Positions 25,907 to 34,774 of a DNA stretch of 64,000 nt are shown piece after piece; position 1 is the stretch's first letter, and every line of letters begins with the position of its first letter. The stretch covers positions 29,528 through 93,527 of the forward strand of contig CAXPEB010000086.1 in assembly GCA_964215915.1 (NCBI GenBank), given 5' to 3'. This DNA is from UBA8524 sp964215915. GTDB lineage: Bacteria; Bacteroidota; Bacteroidia; UBA8524. The notes under the pieces are model-generated. The model had not been told where the DNA came from, did no database searches, and was given only the letters and a program-made list of their open reading frames with translations. Made by a program: the position numbers and the translations under genes.

Positions 25907-27073
25907 ATGAAAAAAACCATACTCTACGGCGCAATGCTGCTGGCTTTTACCGCCACGCAGCCGGGTTTTGCGCAAACATTCAAAAACAAAGAAGGCGGTC
26001 ATATTGACTTTACCGTGATCAAAGACATGGACAAGACCGCCGTAGATAACCAATACCGGTCCTCCACCTGCTGGAGCTTCTCTTCGCTCAGCTTTTTCGA
26101 GTCTGAAATTCTGCGCCTCAGCAAAAAAGAGGTGAACCTGTCGGAGATGTTTGTCGTGAACCACACCTACCGCGACAAAGCCGAAAAATACGTGCGCATG
26201 CACGGTGAAGTAGCCTTCGCACCGGGTGGCGCCTTCCATGATGCCCTCTATGTCATGAAAAACTATGGAATGGTACCACAGTCGGCCTACCCTGGTAAAC
26301 TGGTCGACAAGGACAACCATATCCATAATGAAATGGATGCCGTGCTCAAAAGCATGGTAAAAGCCGTAATCGGAAACCCCAACGGGAAACTGAGCGGAGT
26401 ATGGCACAGCGCATTTTCCGCAGCTATCGACGCCTACCTGGGAGCATTGCCGGAAAAATTCGAGGCGGATGGAAAAACCCATACAGCCAAATCCTACATG
26501 GAATCGTTGAAACTGAACCCCGACGATTATGTGATCGTGACTTCCTATACCCATCATCCTTTCTATTCCCAGTTTGTATTGGAAGTGCCGGATAACTGGG
26601 CCGCACAAAGCTGTTACAACGTACCCCTCAATGAACTGCAAACAATTATGAAATCAGCCATCGACAAGGGGTATACCTTTGCCTGGGCAGCTGACGTAAG
26701 CGAAAAAGGATTCAACTGGAAAAACGGAGTGGCCATCGTACCGGAAGGCGACTGGGACGGAATCCGCGATAAAGAAACCATCGATAGCCTCACCAATTAC
26801 CCGATCCCGCAAATGGCTATCAACCAGAAAAACCGTCAGGAAGCATTCGATAACTATGAAACCCAGGACGATCACGGAATGCACATCACCGGGACCGTCA
26901 AAGACCAAAACGGCACCCTGTATTATAAGGTGAAGAATTCCTGGGGTACCAAAAGCAACGACTGCGACGGTTACCTCTATGCTTCCGAAGCCTATGTGCT
27001 ATACAAAACCACCAATATTATGCTGCATAAGTCCGCTATCCCTTCGGACATTGCCAAGAAAATGGGACTCTGA
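25907..27073 (+). CDS. Secreted C1-family (bleomycin-hydrolase-like) cysteine peptidase
   Basis: 388 residues from the ATG at 25907, which gives a signal peptide ending GFAQ; the in-frame start at 25799 is rejected because it would hide the signal. The papain triad is visible: Cys55 in SSTCWSF, His323 in DDHGMHITG and Asn344 in KNSWGT. The spacing and the GMHITG motif are those of aminopeptidase C / bleomycin hydrolase rather than papain. Bleomycin hydrolases are usually cytoplasmic, but exported forms are common in Bacteroidota. It probably trims peptides in the periplasm or outside the cell. It is monocistronic with its own promoter and terminator. Confidence 0.92.
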   Translation: MKKTILYGAMLLAFTATQPGFAQTFKNKEGGHIDFTVIKDMDKTAVDNQYRSSTCWSFSSLSFFESEILRLSKKEVNLSEMFVVNHTYRDKAEKYVRMHGEVAFAPGGAFHDALYVMKNYGMVPQSAYPGKLVDKDNHIHNEMDAVLKSMVKAVIGNPNGKLSGVWHSAFSAAIDAYLGALPEKFEADGKTHTAKSYMESLKLNPDDYVIVTSYTHHPFYSQFVLEVPDNWAAQSCYNVPLNELQTIMKSAIDKGYTFAWAADVSEKGFNWKNGVAIVPEGDWDGIRDKETIDSLTNYPIPQMAINQKNRQEAFDNYETQDDHGMHITGTVKDQNGTLYYKVKNSWGTKSNDCDGYLYASEAYVLYKTTNIMLHKSAIPSDIAKKMGL

Positions 27074-27094
27074 TCCCTCAAAAGCTTGTTTCAG

Positions 27095-27123
27095 AAAGCC
27101 GGATTCACCTCCGGCTTTTTTTT
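27095..27123. terminator. Terminator between C1 peptidase and TonB receptor
   Basis: AAAGCCGGA and TCCGGCTTT form a 9-bp stem around TTCACC followed by a run of T. The A-rich left flank lets it work on both strands of this convergent pair. Confidence 0.9.
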
Positions 27124-27126
27124 GTT

Positions 27127-29472
27127 TCAGTACCTGTAAGCGAGACTCAGGGAAATATTCCTGCCCGGTTCCGGGAGGTTCAGATAACGCCAGCGGGAAA
27201 GGTGGTTGAAATAGGGCGTATTGAAGAGGTTTCGCATATTCAGGTTGCACTGGATGCGGTGCCGGCCCAATGGCAGGGTCCAGCCCGCCCCGAAATGAAA
27301 TAAATGATACCCAGGCGTGCTCCTTTCGTTGCGATCGGTGCGGTTCTGCGAAGCTGCAGCCACCCAGTTCAGTTTGAGGTAAGCCTCTTCCAGACGACCC
27401 AGTTTATCCCATTCCCATTCCACTCCAGATTTCAGCTGGAAAGGCGGCATGAATGGCAAAGGCAAATCGGTAGAACGGTTCCATCCATACACATACTCCA
27501 GCCCGCTCTCCAGATGCAGCGAACGTACCGGATGGTATTCCATACTTAACTCCCCCCCGCCCAGCAAAGCCTGCGCTTGTTCATACCGGAACAACTGCCC
27601 GCCTTCGGGCAAAGGAGAGAATTCCGCAGTAGGTCGTAAAAAGATGTAGTTCTCAAAAAGATTCAGAAACGGACTGAGTGCCACATACAGGTTCTTTTTC
27701 TCCAGGCTAAGACTCATATCCAATTGGTATGACGACTCAGGGTCAAGAGCGGGGTCACCCAGTTCATGACGGAAGGAGCCATGGTGAATGCCATTCACGG
27801 ATAATTCCTGCGGAGTGGGGAAACGGAAGCTTTTTCCCAGGTTCAGTTTAAAATTGAGATCCGAACGCAGGTCATAGCTTAGGCCCAGCATGGCTGACCA
27901 GTTAGCGAATTGCCGGTTGTTTTCTGCGACCCGCTCGGTTTCTCCGATTATTACCCCATTCTGGTACACCGGCTGTACATGACGGTGAATGTGGTAAGCG
28001 GCAAGGTCTGCCCTCAGGCCTCCATTGAGTACAAGTCGGGTGTTCTGCCTCCGTTTGATAAAATAGTACGCCCCAGCCTGAACCGTCTCAAACTGCGGGA
28101 GAAGAAATTCGAAACCCTCAAACCGGTGATGCTGCAGTTGCCCGCTTAACCCGAATGCATGCTGATTCTTTCCATCGGGAATAAAGAAGCGAAAATTGCC
28201 ACTGAGGGTTTGCAGGTTCAATCCATGTGCAAGCGTCCCGGAAACCGGTCCCTGGCCGTGCGCATGCGGAAAACTGCTTTCTTTCCGCTTGTTGTATTGA
28301 TACCCGATATCTGACTCCAGCCAGTTTTTCCCGAAACGAACATTGGAATTGGATACCACTTTCCAGTGCTGTATGGATTGGTTGGGCAGATCAATATTAC
28401 GGGTATTACCATCCGGCTGAAGACTGTACTCCCGCGGAATTCCTATGGCCCCGCTGAACACGCCTATTTGCTGATTAAAACTACTCACACTCAGACGGGA
28501 ATACCCCCAATTGCGGTGAAGGCCCAGTTGCAGGGATCCATGCTGCTCACGACCAGCCGTATTTTTCAAACGCTGGTCATAAACAGGCAATACGTAACGG
28601 TTGTAATTGAAGGAATCTGCCGGGATACGGTAATCGCCATAGTTGAGGTAAGTGAAACGCGCCCGGTATATCCATCCATTCTGATTCCCCTTTGCCGACA
28701 AGCTGTTTCCCCAGGTGGAATTAACCGAGCGGTAAACGGCCATTGCACCCACCTCGTGGGTACGGTTAACCGGGATCAGGGGCTGCTTGAGATGGATGAC
28801 GCCCCCCATTCCATCCGTGCCAAACAGCAATGAAGCAGGGCCTTTGATGATCTCTACCTTTTCCGCATTGAAAGGATCGATCTCAAGTCCGTGGTCACCT
28901 CCCCACTGCTGCCCTTCCTGCCGGATACCGTTTTCGGCAACGACAATGCGGTTGCCGCTTAGCCCACGAATGACCGGCTTGCTCACCGCCACTCCCATAT
29001 TGATGGTATTGATACCCGGTATCTGCTCCAGGGCATTGCTCAGGGTAGGTCCCTGGTTTTTCATAAGCTGATCCTTACCGAGAACCAGCACCTGCACCGA
29101 ATACTCCGACTTATCCATTTTCAGGGCATCGCCTTCTATCACCGCTTCATGCAGTTCCAGGTTAGAGGCTTCCATCCTGATCTCCAGGAAACGGGTGCTG
29201 TCGTCAACGCGAACATCCATCGATATTGCATGATACCCTACATAGGTGATGTGAAGATGATACGTCCCCAATCGAACGGAGGTCAGAAAAAAATACCCGG
29301 AATCATTACTCAGGGTGCCCTGAAAGGTTTCATGCAGATAAACGGTTGCCCCGGTAAGCGGCTCTCCCTGTTCATCGGTAACCCTTCCCTCAAGCGTGTA
29401 TGTGGCCTGAGCCATCAATCCTGCAGGAATCAATAAAAAGAAGAATAACACTACCCGTAAGGGGACAATCAT
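27127..29472 (-). CDS. TonB-dependent receptor, ZnuD-like, putative zinc uptake
   Basis: 781 residues. A signal peptide (about 1-21) is followed by a carboxypeptidase-like domain (about 25-110) and a plug containing VSKPVIRGLSGNRIVVAENG, WGGDHGLEIDPFNAEKVEIIKGPASLLFG. The RGLSGNR/DHGLEIDP plug pattern is that of the ZnuD group of outer-membrane zinc receptors, as I know the family. The barrel has His-rich loops (FPHAHGQGP, YHIHRHV) and ends in a terminal Tyr (LAYRY). A palindrome shared with the MerC/ABC locus at 37 kb overlaps its -7 element, which suggests metal-responsive control. Zinc is the favoured substrate; copper or another metal is possible. Confidence 0.85.
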   Translation of the reverse strand: MIVPLRVVLFFFLLIPAGLMAQATYTLEGRVTDEQGEPLTGATVYLHETFQGTLSNDSGYFFLTSVRLGTYHLHITYVGYHAISMDVRVDDSTRFLEIRMEASNLELHEAVIEGDALKMDKSEYSVQVLVLGKDQLMKNQGPTLSNALEQIPGINTINMGVAVSKPVIRGLSGNRIVVAENGIRQEGQQWGGDHGLEIDPFNAEKVEIIKGPASLLFGTDGMGGVIHLKQPLIPVNRTHEVGAMAVYRSVNSTWGNSLSAKGNQNGWIYRARFTYLNYGDYRIPADSFNYNRYVLPVYDQRLKNTAGREQHGSLQLGLHRNWGYSRLSVSSFNQQIGVFSGAIGIPREYSLQPDGNTRNIDLPNQSIQHWKVVSNSNVRFGKNWLESDIGYQYNKRKESSFPHAHGQGPVSGTLAHGLNLQTLSGNFRFFIPDGKNQHAFGLSGQLQHHRFEGFEFLLPQFETVQAGAYYFIKRRQNTRLVLNGGLRADLAAYHIHRHVQPVYQNGVIIGETERVAENNRQFANWSAMLGLSYDLRSDLNFKLNLGKSFRFPTPQELSVNGIHHGSFRHELGDPALDPESSYQLDMSLSLEKKNLYVALSPFLNLFENYIFLRPTAEFSPLPEGGQLFRYEQAQALLGGGELSMEYHPVRSLHLESGLEYVYGWNRSTDLPLPFMPPFQLKSGVEWEWDKLGRLEEAYLKLNWVAAASQNRTDRNERSTPGYHLFHFGAGWTLPLGRHRIQCNLNMRNLFNTPYFNHLSRWRYLNLPEPGRNISLSLAYRY

Positions 29473-29485
29473 AGACTTTCCTTAA

Positions 29486-29506
29486 TGCAATAATGTTGCA
29501 AAATTA
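29486..29506 (-). promoter_or_regulatory. -7 element and overlapping Zur-like palindrome
   Basis: TGCAA-TAATG-TTGCA (29486-29500) is a perfect 5-bp inverted repeat. On the minus strand, TAATTTTG (29506 to 29499) is an exact match to TAnnTTTG, and the palindrome begins at its last bases, covering the expected transcription start of the TonB receptor. The same palindrome type occurs at 37162-37176. Outer arms CCTTAAT/ATTAAGG enclose the whole element. Confidence 0.6.
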
Positions 29507-29524
29507 AGGAAAAGCGCGGAATAC

Positions 29525-30142
29525 TCAGGTATTGAAATAGCCCCGCAAACCGAAACTCACCACATTGTGAAAGTAGCCCGGGCGTAGTTTGGGTGAAGTG
29601 AACAGCTTTCCGCAATTGCCTCCGTCCACACAATCCAGCGAATAGGAATACCGTACATAGACGCCAAGGTCGGTACGCACGAAATAACTTGCCCCCAGAT
29701 GGCCGGCCCATTCCAGCCGGTTGTAGGAAGCAGTGGTGGTATAACGACCTGTATTATCCCGGTTATAAGCCCATATCAGCACGCCGAAAGAGCCGCCCAG
29801 TTCGGCCTGCCATTTCTTTTGCCTGTAATTGAGAAACAGGGGGACTTCCGCATAATAAAAGGCCGACTTGAGTGGATTCTGGATATTATCGGGATTGACG
29901 TAGTTTTTGGCCCCTTTAACCGTAAAAAGGAACTCCGGACGAAGGCTTAGCTTGCCGATACTACGTTCTACAAACAGTCCGACATGAGGGCCGAATTTAT
30001 TGTATCCGCTTAGGTTATCGCCATCCACCTGGGTCAGACTGCCACCCAGCTGCCAGCCGAGTCTGAAATCCTGAGCCTTTAATCCGGAAACCACCAGGAA
30101 CATCAGAAATATTCCCATACCAATCCTGCGAAAGCTATCCAT
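29525..30142 (-). CDS. PorT-like outer-membrane beta-barrel protein
   Basis: 205 residues with a signal peptide ending GLKAQ. The body is made of alternating amphipathic strands (FGPHVGLFVERSIGKLSLRPEFLFTVKGAKN, FYYAEVPLFLNYR, AELGGSFGVLIWA, YVRYSYSLD) and ends with SFGLRGYFNT, which fits the PorT / OMP_b-brl family of small 8- to 10-stranded barrels. Two Cys in the last extracellular loop (CVDGGNC) may form a disulphide. It follows hutH by 23 bp and is probably the last gene of the hisS-hutH transcript. The TonB receptor downstream has its own promoter. Confidence 0.8.
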   Translation of the reverse strand: MDSFRRIGMGIFLMFLVVSGLKAQDFRLGWQLGGSLTQVDGDNLSGYNKFGPHVGLFVERSIGKLSLRPEFLFTVKGAKNYVNPDNIQNPLKSAFYYAEVPLFLNYRQKKWQAELGGSFGVLIWAYNRDNTGRYTTTASYNRLEWAGHLGASYFVRTDLGVYVRYSYSLDCVDGGNCGKLFTSPKLRPGYFHNVVSFGLRGYFNT

Positions 30143-30165
30143 AGCTGCAAGTTAAAAAAGGCCGG

Positions 30166-31656
30166 TCAAACACGCATAGCTTCGACAAAGCTTTCCGCCC
30201 GACGAATGAGCAGGTGCATTTCCGGATCTTCCTTTACAAAAGGCACCTCTCTGCGAAAATCTTCCAGAAGCCCTTCCAGCAGTTCGGAGGTATGGGACGG
30301 TCTGCGGAATTCCAGCGCCTGTGCGGCCGTCATCAGCTCCAGTGCCTGCAAGCGCTCCAGGTTTTTCAAAACCTTCCAGGCCTTGGTGGCAGCATTTGCT
30401 CCCATACTCACATGATCTTCCTGTCCGTTGCTGCTCACGATGGAATCCACGGAAGCCGGTGTACAATACTGCTTATTCTGACTGACGATGCCGGCGGCCA
30501 GGTATTGAACGATCATAAAACCGGAATGCAATCCCGGATTTTCGGATAAAAAGACAGGCAATTTCCGTTGGCCTGATACCAATAAATAGAGACGACGTTC
30601 AGAGATACTTCCCAGCTCCGCCAAGGCCATAGCCAGGTAATCAAGGGGTAAGGCCAGGGGTTGCCCGTGAAAGTTTCCTCCGCTGATAATTTCATCCTCT
30701 TCCGCGAACACATTCGGGTTATCGGTTACGCTGTTGATCTCCGTCTGTACGACCTCCCGCACATGTTTCAGGGCGTCCTTGCTGGCACCGTGCACCTGGG
30801 GGATACAACGGAAACTATACGGATCCTGCACGTGCTGCTTCTCTGAAGAAGCAATGGCAGAGTCTTTCCGGTATTTCTGCATAACCAACGATGTTTCCAG
30901 ATGGCCGGCATGCGGGCGCACCTTCCCGATCTTAAGGTCGAAAGCATCGGTGCGGGCATCAAAGGCATCGCAGGAAAGCGCTGCGATCAGGTCTCCACTG
31001 TGTACCAGTTCGCTTGCCCGGGCAACGATTGCCGTGGCATAGGCCGAAATAAACTGTGTGCCGTTGATAAGCGCCAGGCCTTCTTTGGCACCCAGCTCAA
31101 GAGGTTGTAGCCCGAGTTTATTCAGGGCTTCGGCACCATTCATCCTTTCTCCTTTGAGGTATACCTCACCTAACCCGATCAGGGGAAGGCTCAGGTGTGC
31201 CAGAGGGGCCAGGTCGCCGGATGCACCGAGAGAACCAAGTTCATACACTACGGGCAGGCAATCTTCATTATAAAAATGCAAGAGCCTTTCCACCGTAGCC
31301 AGTTGCACCCCGCTGTACCCGTATGAAAGGCTTTGTGCTTTCAGAAGCAACATCAGTTTGACAATCAAAGCGGGAACCTCCTCCCCTGCCCCACAGGCAT
31401 GGGATTTCAGGAGATTGTACTGCAATTCAGCTAGTTTGTCTTTGGACACCACAGTATCACACAAGGAACCGAACCCGGTATTGATCCCGTAGTGCGCCGT
31501 ATCGCTATTTGCGATTTTGGCTTGCAGGTAGTTGTGCACTTTGACGATCCGGGCTTTGGAAGCGTCACTCAGGGAAAAACGATCTCCCGCGAGAATCCTT
31601 CGGTACAATGTCTCCGGTTTGAGCAGATGCTCACTGTCTATTAACTGTTCCATCAT
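30166..31656 (-). CDS. hutH: Histidine ammonia-lyase
   Basis: 496 residues, normal for the family. The Ala145-Ser146-Gly147 triad that cyclises to the MIO cofactor lies in GSLGASGDLAPLAH; YGINTGFG (56-63) and SVDSIVSSNGQEDHVSMG are further active-site segments. The enzyme removes ammonia from L-histidine to give urocanate. No other hut gene is in the window. Instead the gene overlaps hisS by 4 bp, so degradation and tRNA charging of histidine are encoded on one transcript. Related MIO enzymes acting on Phe or Tyr are an alternative, but the length and motifs favour HAL. Confidence 0.93.
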   Translation of the reverse strand: MMEQLIDSEHLLKPETLYRRILAGDRFSLSDASKARIVKVHNYLQAKIANSDTAHYGINTGFGSLCDTVVSKDKLAELQYNLLKSHACGAGEEVPALIVKLMLLLKAQSLSYGYSGVQLATVERLLHFYNEDCLPVVYELGSLGASGDLAPLAHLSLPLIGLGEVYLKGERMNGAEALNKLGLQPLELGAKEGLALINGTQFISAYATAIVARASELVHSGDLIAALSCDAFDARTDAFDLKIGKVRPHAGHLETSLVMQKYRKDSAIASSEKQHVQDPYSFRCIPQVHGASKDALKHVREVVQTEINSVTDNPNVFAEEDEIISGGNFHGQPLALPLDYLAMALAELGSISERRLYLLVSGQRKLPVFLSENPGLHSGFMIVQYLAAGIVSQNKQYCTPASVDSIVSSNGQEDHVSMGANAATKAWKVLKNLERLQALELMTAAQALEFRRPSHTSELLEGLLEDFRREVPFVKEDPEMHLLIRRAESFVEAMRV

Positions 31657-33005
31657 CCTTTCAGCAAATTGATCAATCCGTCACGATCCAGGGTCACCTG
31701 TTCCCCGCTATGCAGGTTCTTGCAACTCAGTTGTCCGCTTTCCATTTCCCGTGCACCCAGAATCACTGCATACGGAATTGAATTGGCATCGGCGTAGCCG
31801 AGCTGTTTTTTTAGCTTGGCATCCTGTGGATATACCTCACAGGCAATCCCCGCTTTTCGGCAATCGGCGGCCAGGGCAAAAGCATAGGGCAGTGCTTCTT
31901 TATCCATACAACAAAACAGCACCTGGCTGTAAGTGGAAGCAGATACCGGGAAAAGGTTCAACTCTTCCAGAACATCATAAATCCGGTCGGCACCGAAGGA
32001 GATTCCCACCCCCGACACGCCATTCAGGCCGAATATCCCGGTAAGGTCGTCGTAGCGCCCACCACCACCGATACTGCCCATCTTCACACCTTGGGCTTGT
32101 ACTTCATAGATGGTACCCGTGTAGTAGTTCAGTCCGCGGGCCAGGGTGCCGTCAAACACCACCTCGTTTATGGTTGGGTATGACTTCAGATAACTAAGGA
32201 TTTCTTCCAGTTCGGCGATGCCTTTCCTGGCCGTTTCGTCCTGTAGTTTGGCTTTGAGCGTATGGATATAGTGCTGATCAAAAGTACCGCTGCTCAATAA
32301 TTCCAGGGCTGCATTACCATCGCCACCAAGCGCATTCAGCTCTTCCAGAACCTTCTCCCGGCCTATTTTATCCAGCTTATCGATGATCACCGTAAAGGCC
32401 CGGAATTCTTCGGCGAACCCGCATTGCCGGGCAACGCCTTCCAGGATTTTGCGGTTATTGAGGCGGATGCTCACCGGCAACCTGAATTCCGCAAACACTT
32501 CATCATAAATACAAATGAGTTCGGCTTCATAGAGCAGGGAATCCGATCCAACAATATCGACATCGCATTGGTAGAATTCGCGGTAGCGCCCTTTCTGCGG
32601 ACGATCGGCACGCCATACCGGCTGTATCTGGTAGCGTTTGAACGGAAAACTGATCTCGTGCTGGTGCATCACCACAAAACGCGCGAAGGGTACGGTGAGG
32701 TCATAGCGCAATCCTCTTCCGGAAATATGGGGTAGCAGGGCTCCGGAATTCTTCTCCCGGAGCAATTCCTCCGGTGCCTTGGAAAGGTAGTCGCCGGAGT
32801 TCAATACCTTAAACAACAGGGTATCGCCCTCGTCACCATATTTACCGGTGAGGGTGCTGAGATTTTCCAGGGAAGGGGTCTCAATCTGCTGAAATCCGTA
32901 ACGCCGGAATACGTTCTCGACGGTGGAAAAGATGTACCGTCTCCCGGCCATCTCACGGGGGGTAAAATCACGCGTACCTTGCGGAATGGAAGGCTTCTGA
33001 CTCAT
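31653..33005 (-). CDS. hisS: Histidyl-tRNA synthetase
   Basis: 450 residues from the ATG at 33003-33005; a TTG three codons earlier was rejected. The class II motifs are visible: motif 1 near IFSTVENVFRRYGFQQIETPSLE, motif 2 in RYREFYQCDVDIVG, the histidine-binding LARGLNYYTGTIYEV and GGGGRYDDL, and motif 3 GVGISFGADRI. A C-terminal anticodon-binding domain follows (about 355-450). The ATG is preceded by a -7-like TAACTTG, leaving a leader of only a few bases. It heads the hisS-hutH-PorT-like run. Confidence 0.96.
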   Translation of the reverse strand: MSQKPSIPQGTRDFTPREMAGRRYIFSTVENVFRRYGFQQIETPSLENLSTLTGKYGDEGDTLLFKVLNSGDYLSKAPEELLREKNSGALLPHISGRGLRYDLTVPFARFVVMHQHEISFPFKRYQIQPVWRADRPQKGRYREFYQCDVDIVGSDSLLYEAELICIYDEVFAEFRLPVSIRLNNRKILEGVARQCGFAEEFRAFTVIIDKLDKIGREKVLEELNALGGDGNAALELLSSGTFDQHYIHTLKAKLQDETARKGIAELEEILSYLKSYPTINEVVFDGTLARGLNYYTGTIYEVQAQGVKMGSIGGGGRYDDLTGIFGLNGVSGVGISFGADRIYDVLEELNLFPVSASTYSQVLFCCMDKEALPYAFALAADCRKAGIACEVYPQDAKLKKQLGYADANSIPYAVILGAREMESGQLSCKNLHSGEQVTLDRDGLINLLKG

Positions 33006-33059
33006 GGGGCGCAAGTTAGCATAATTTGCGCTTAAGCCCCGACAGTTGGGGGTGTTGGC

Positions 33060-34643
33060 TTATTGGAAATGGACGCGGGCGATCCCTTCGCCGTCTGTTG
33101 TGCGGATGCGAAGGATGTAGAGCCCTTTCAAACCGTAAACACGGAAATCGGCTTCCCGACTCATTGGCTTCATGCGCACAACCTCTTTGCCTGACAGGTC
33201 AAGTACCTGAAGTTCCAGGAATTCGCCTTCTTCGAGGAAGAGGCTTCCGTTACTGGGATTGGGGTATACCTTCAGTTCGGCGAGGCGCGTTTCTTTAACG
33301 GCATTAGGAAGCTTGGGGCCGTTGTTATACAGCATCCATTCGATAGTTCTGTCTATACGGATACGCCCTGCTCCCAGCTTACCTTCGTAACCCGGGTTGT
33401 CGATGTCAATATTGTCACATCCCTGTTTCAGGTAGAACAAAGCCAGTTCTTTACTTGGCTTAATACTAAGCATAAATGCGAGATAGCCACTTACCAGAGG
33501 CGCAGAAAATGAGGTTCCGTTTCCGTACACATAGTCTCCGTCACTTCCGGCTCCGGTGGTGTATATATTCGTGCCAGGAGCCATTACATCAATAAAACTT
33601 CCGTAGTTCGACTTATCCCAAATCTTATCGTTATTGGAAGTAGCTCCTACCGCAATCACATAATCAGCCGCGGCCGGGTACACAAGATAATTTTGATAAT
33701 CGTTGCCCGCAGAAGCCACAATGATAACGTTATGGGCTTTAGCTAAATCCAGGACCCTTTGATTGTAGTCCGTAAATACCTCTTGAGACCAGGAACAATT
33801 TACAATATCCGCACCGGCAGCAATGGCATATTCTATCCCTTGCCAGCCCCACAGAACATTCCCGTCTCCTTCAATGTCTTTGGTTCCTTTTACCGGGATG
33901 ATCCAGGAATTGATCCCTATACCCGCAATCCCTTTTTCATTGTCCGGATCTGCGGAACACAAACCAGCCACCATAGTGCCGTGCCCGAAAACTCCCTTGC
34001 TCATAAGATCCAGAGGTGGATTGGGATCCGGATCGTCATCGGCTACATCATAACCATGTATATCATCAATATATCCGTTGTTGTCGTCATCAATCCCATT
34101 ACCGGGGATTTCCAGCGGGTTTCTCCAGATTCGATTAACCAAGTCCTCATGGCTGGTTCGGATACCTACGTCAACAACCGCAATTTTCACATTATAAACA
34201 CCCTGGTTACGCCATTTCCAGGACTCATTCATAAAAACCTGATCGATATACCAGGTTTTTCCCAATTCCAGTTCAGGAGGTTTTGCCTCTGCATTAATAC
34301 GTGGAACCGGTACTTTGTTGATGGAAGCAAACTTTCCCAATTGGTGAAGCTCTTCAATAAACTCATCGACCTTTTCCGTTTCAGTAAAACGGATCCAGTA
34401 AAACGCATAAAGCTCCGGAAAACGTTTGCTAATCTGTTTGAATTCTGTAACCCCATACTTCTCGAACAAACGATTCATCGGGGTGTTGGGGTCCTCGATA
34501 TATTGTGCATTGGGAGTACTGTTCGTATGGTTGGAATTAGAAGCGAACTGCACTTCAAGCATGCCTTCCGCATATTTCCCACTGTATTGGCCAAAAGCCA
34601 CAACAGAGATTAAGAGGAGCAGGAAGGAAAGGCGGAATTTCAT
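33060..34643 (-). CDS. Subtilisin-family (S8) serine protease with T9SS type A sorting domain
   Basis: 527 residues. A signal peptide (about 1-18) and an N-terminal propeptide-like region (about 20-125) precede the catalytic domain with Asp158 in VVDVGIRTSHEDL, His221 in GHGTMVAGLCS, oxyanion Asn314 in SAGND and Ser378 in GNGTSFSAPLVSG. Calcium-loop-like GIDDDNNGYIDD is present. The last 75 residues (LKVYPNPSNGSLFLEE...GLYILRIRTTDG) form a type A sorting domain, so it should be secreted through the T9SS and processed or anchored at the surface. It is monocistronic and likely degrades external protein. Confidence 0.95.
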   Translation of the reverse strand: MKFRLSFLLLLISVVAFGQYSGKYAEGMLEVQFASNSNHTNSTPNAQYIEDPNTPMNRLFEKYGVTEFKQISKRFPELYAFYWIRFTETEKVDEFIEELHQLGKFASINKVPVPRINAEAKPPELELGKTWYIDQVFMNESWKWRNQGVYNVKIAVVDVGIRTSHEDLVNRIWRNPLEIPGNGIDDDNNGYIDDIHGYDVADDDPDPNPPLDLMSKGVFGHGTMVAGLCSADPDNEKGIAGIGINSWIIPVKGTKDIEGDGNVLWGWQGIEYAIAAGADIVNCSWSQEVFTDYNQRVLDLAKAHNVIIVASAGNDYQNYLVYPAAADYVIAVGATSNNDKIWDKSNYGSFIDVMAPGTNIYTTGAGSDGDYVYGNGTSFSAPLVSGYLAFMLSIKPSKELALFYLKQGCDNIDIDNPGYEGKLGAGRIRIDRTIEWMLYNNGPKLPNAVKETRLAELKVYPNPSNGSLFLEEGEFLELQVLDLSGKEVVRMKPMSREADFRVYGLKGLYILRIRTTDGEGIARVHFQ

Positions 34644-34721
34644 GACGCGCTTATTCTAATCGAATTACGGTAATTTCATGTATTAATTCAAGCGTTTTAT
34701 CGAAAAACCAGCACTTTACCC

Positions 34722-34751
34722 ATAAAAAAAGCCGGCTCCTCCAAGCCGGCT
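34722..34751 (-). terminator. Terminator of the sigma/anti-sigma operon
   Basis: AGCCGGCT twice, forming a perfect 8-bp stem around a 6-nt loop, followed on the minus strand by TTTTTT. It lies 23 bp after the barrel-bearing anti-sigma gene. Confidence 0.9.
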
Positions 34752-34774
34752 GCTACCAAACCAAAACTCCCTTG

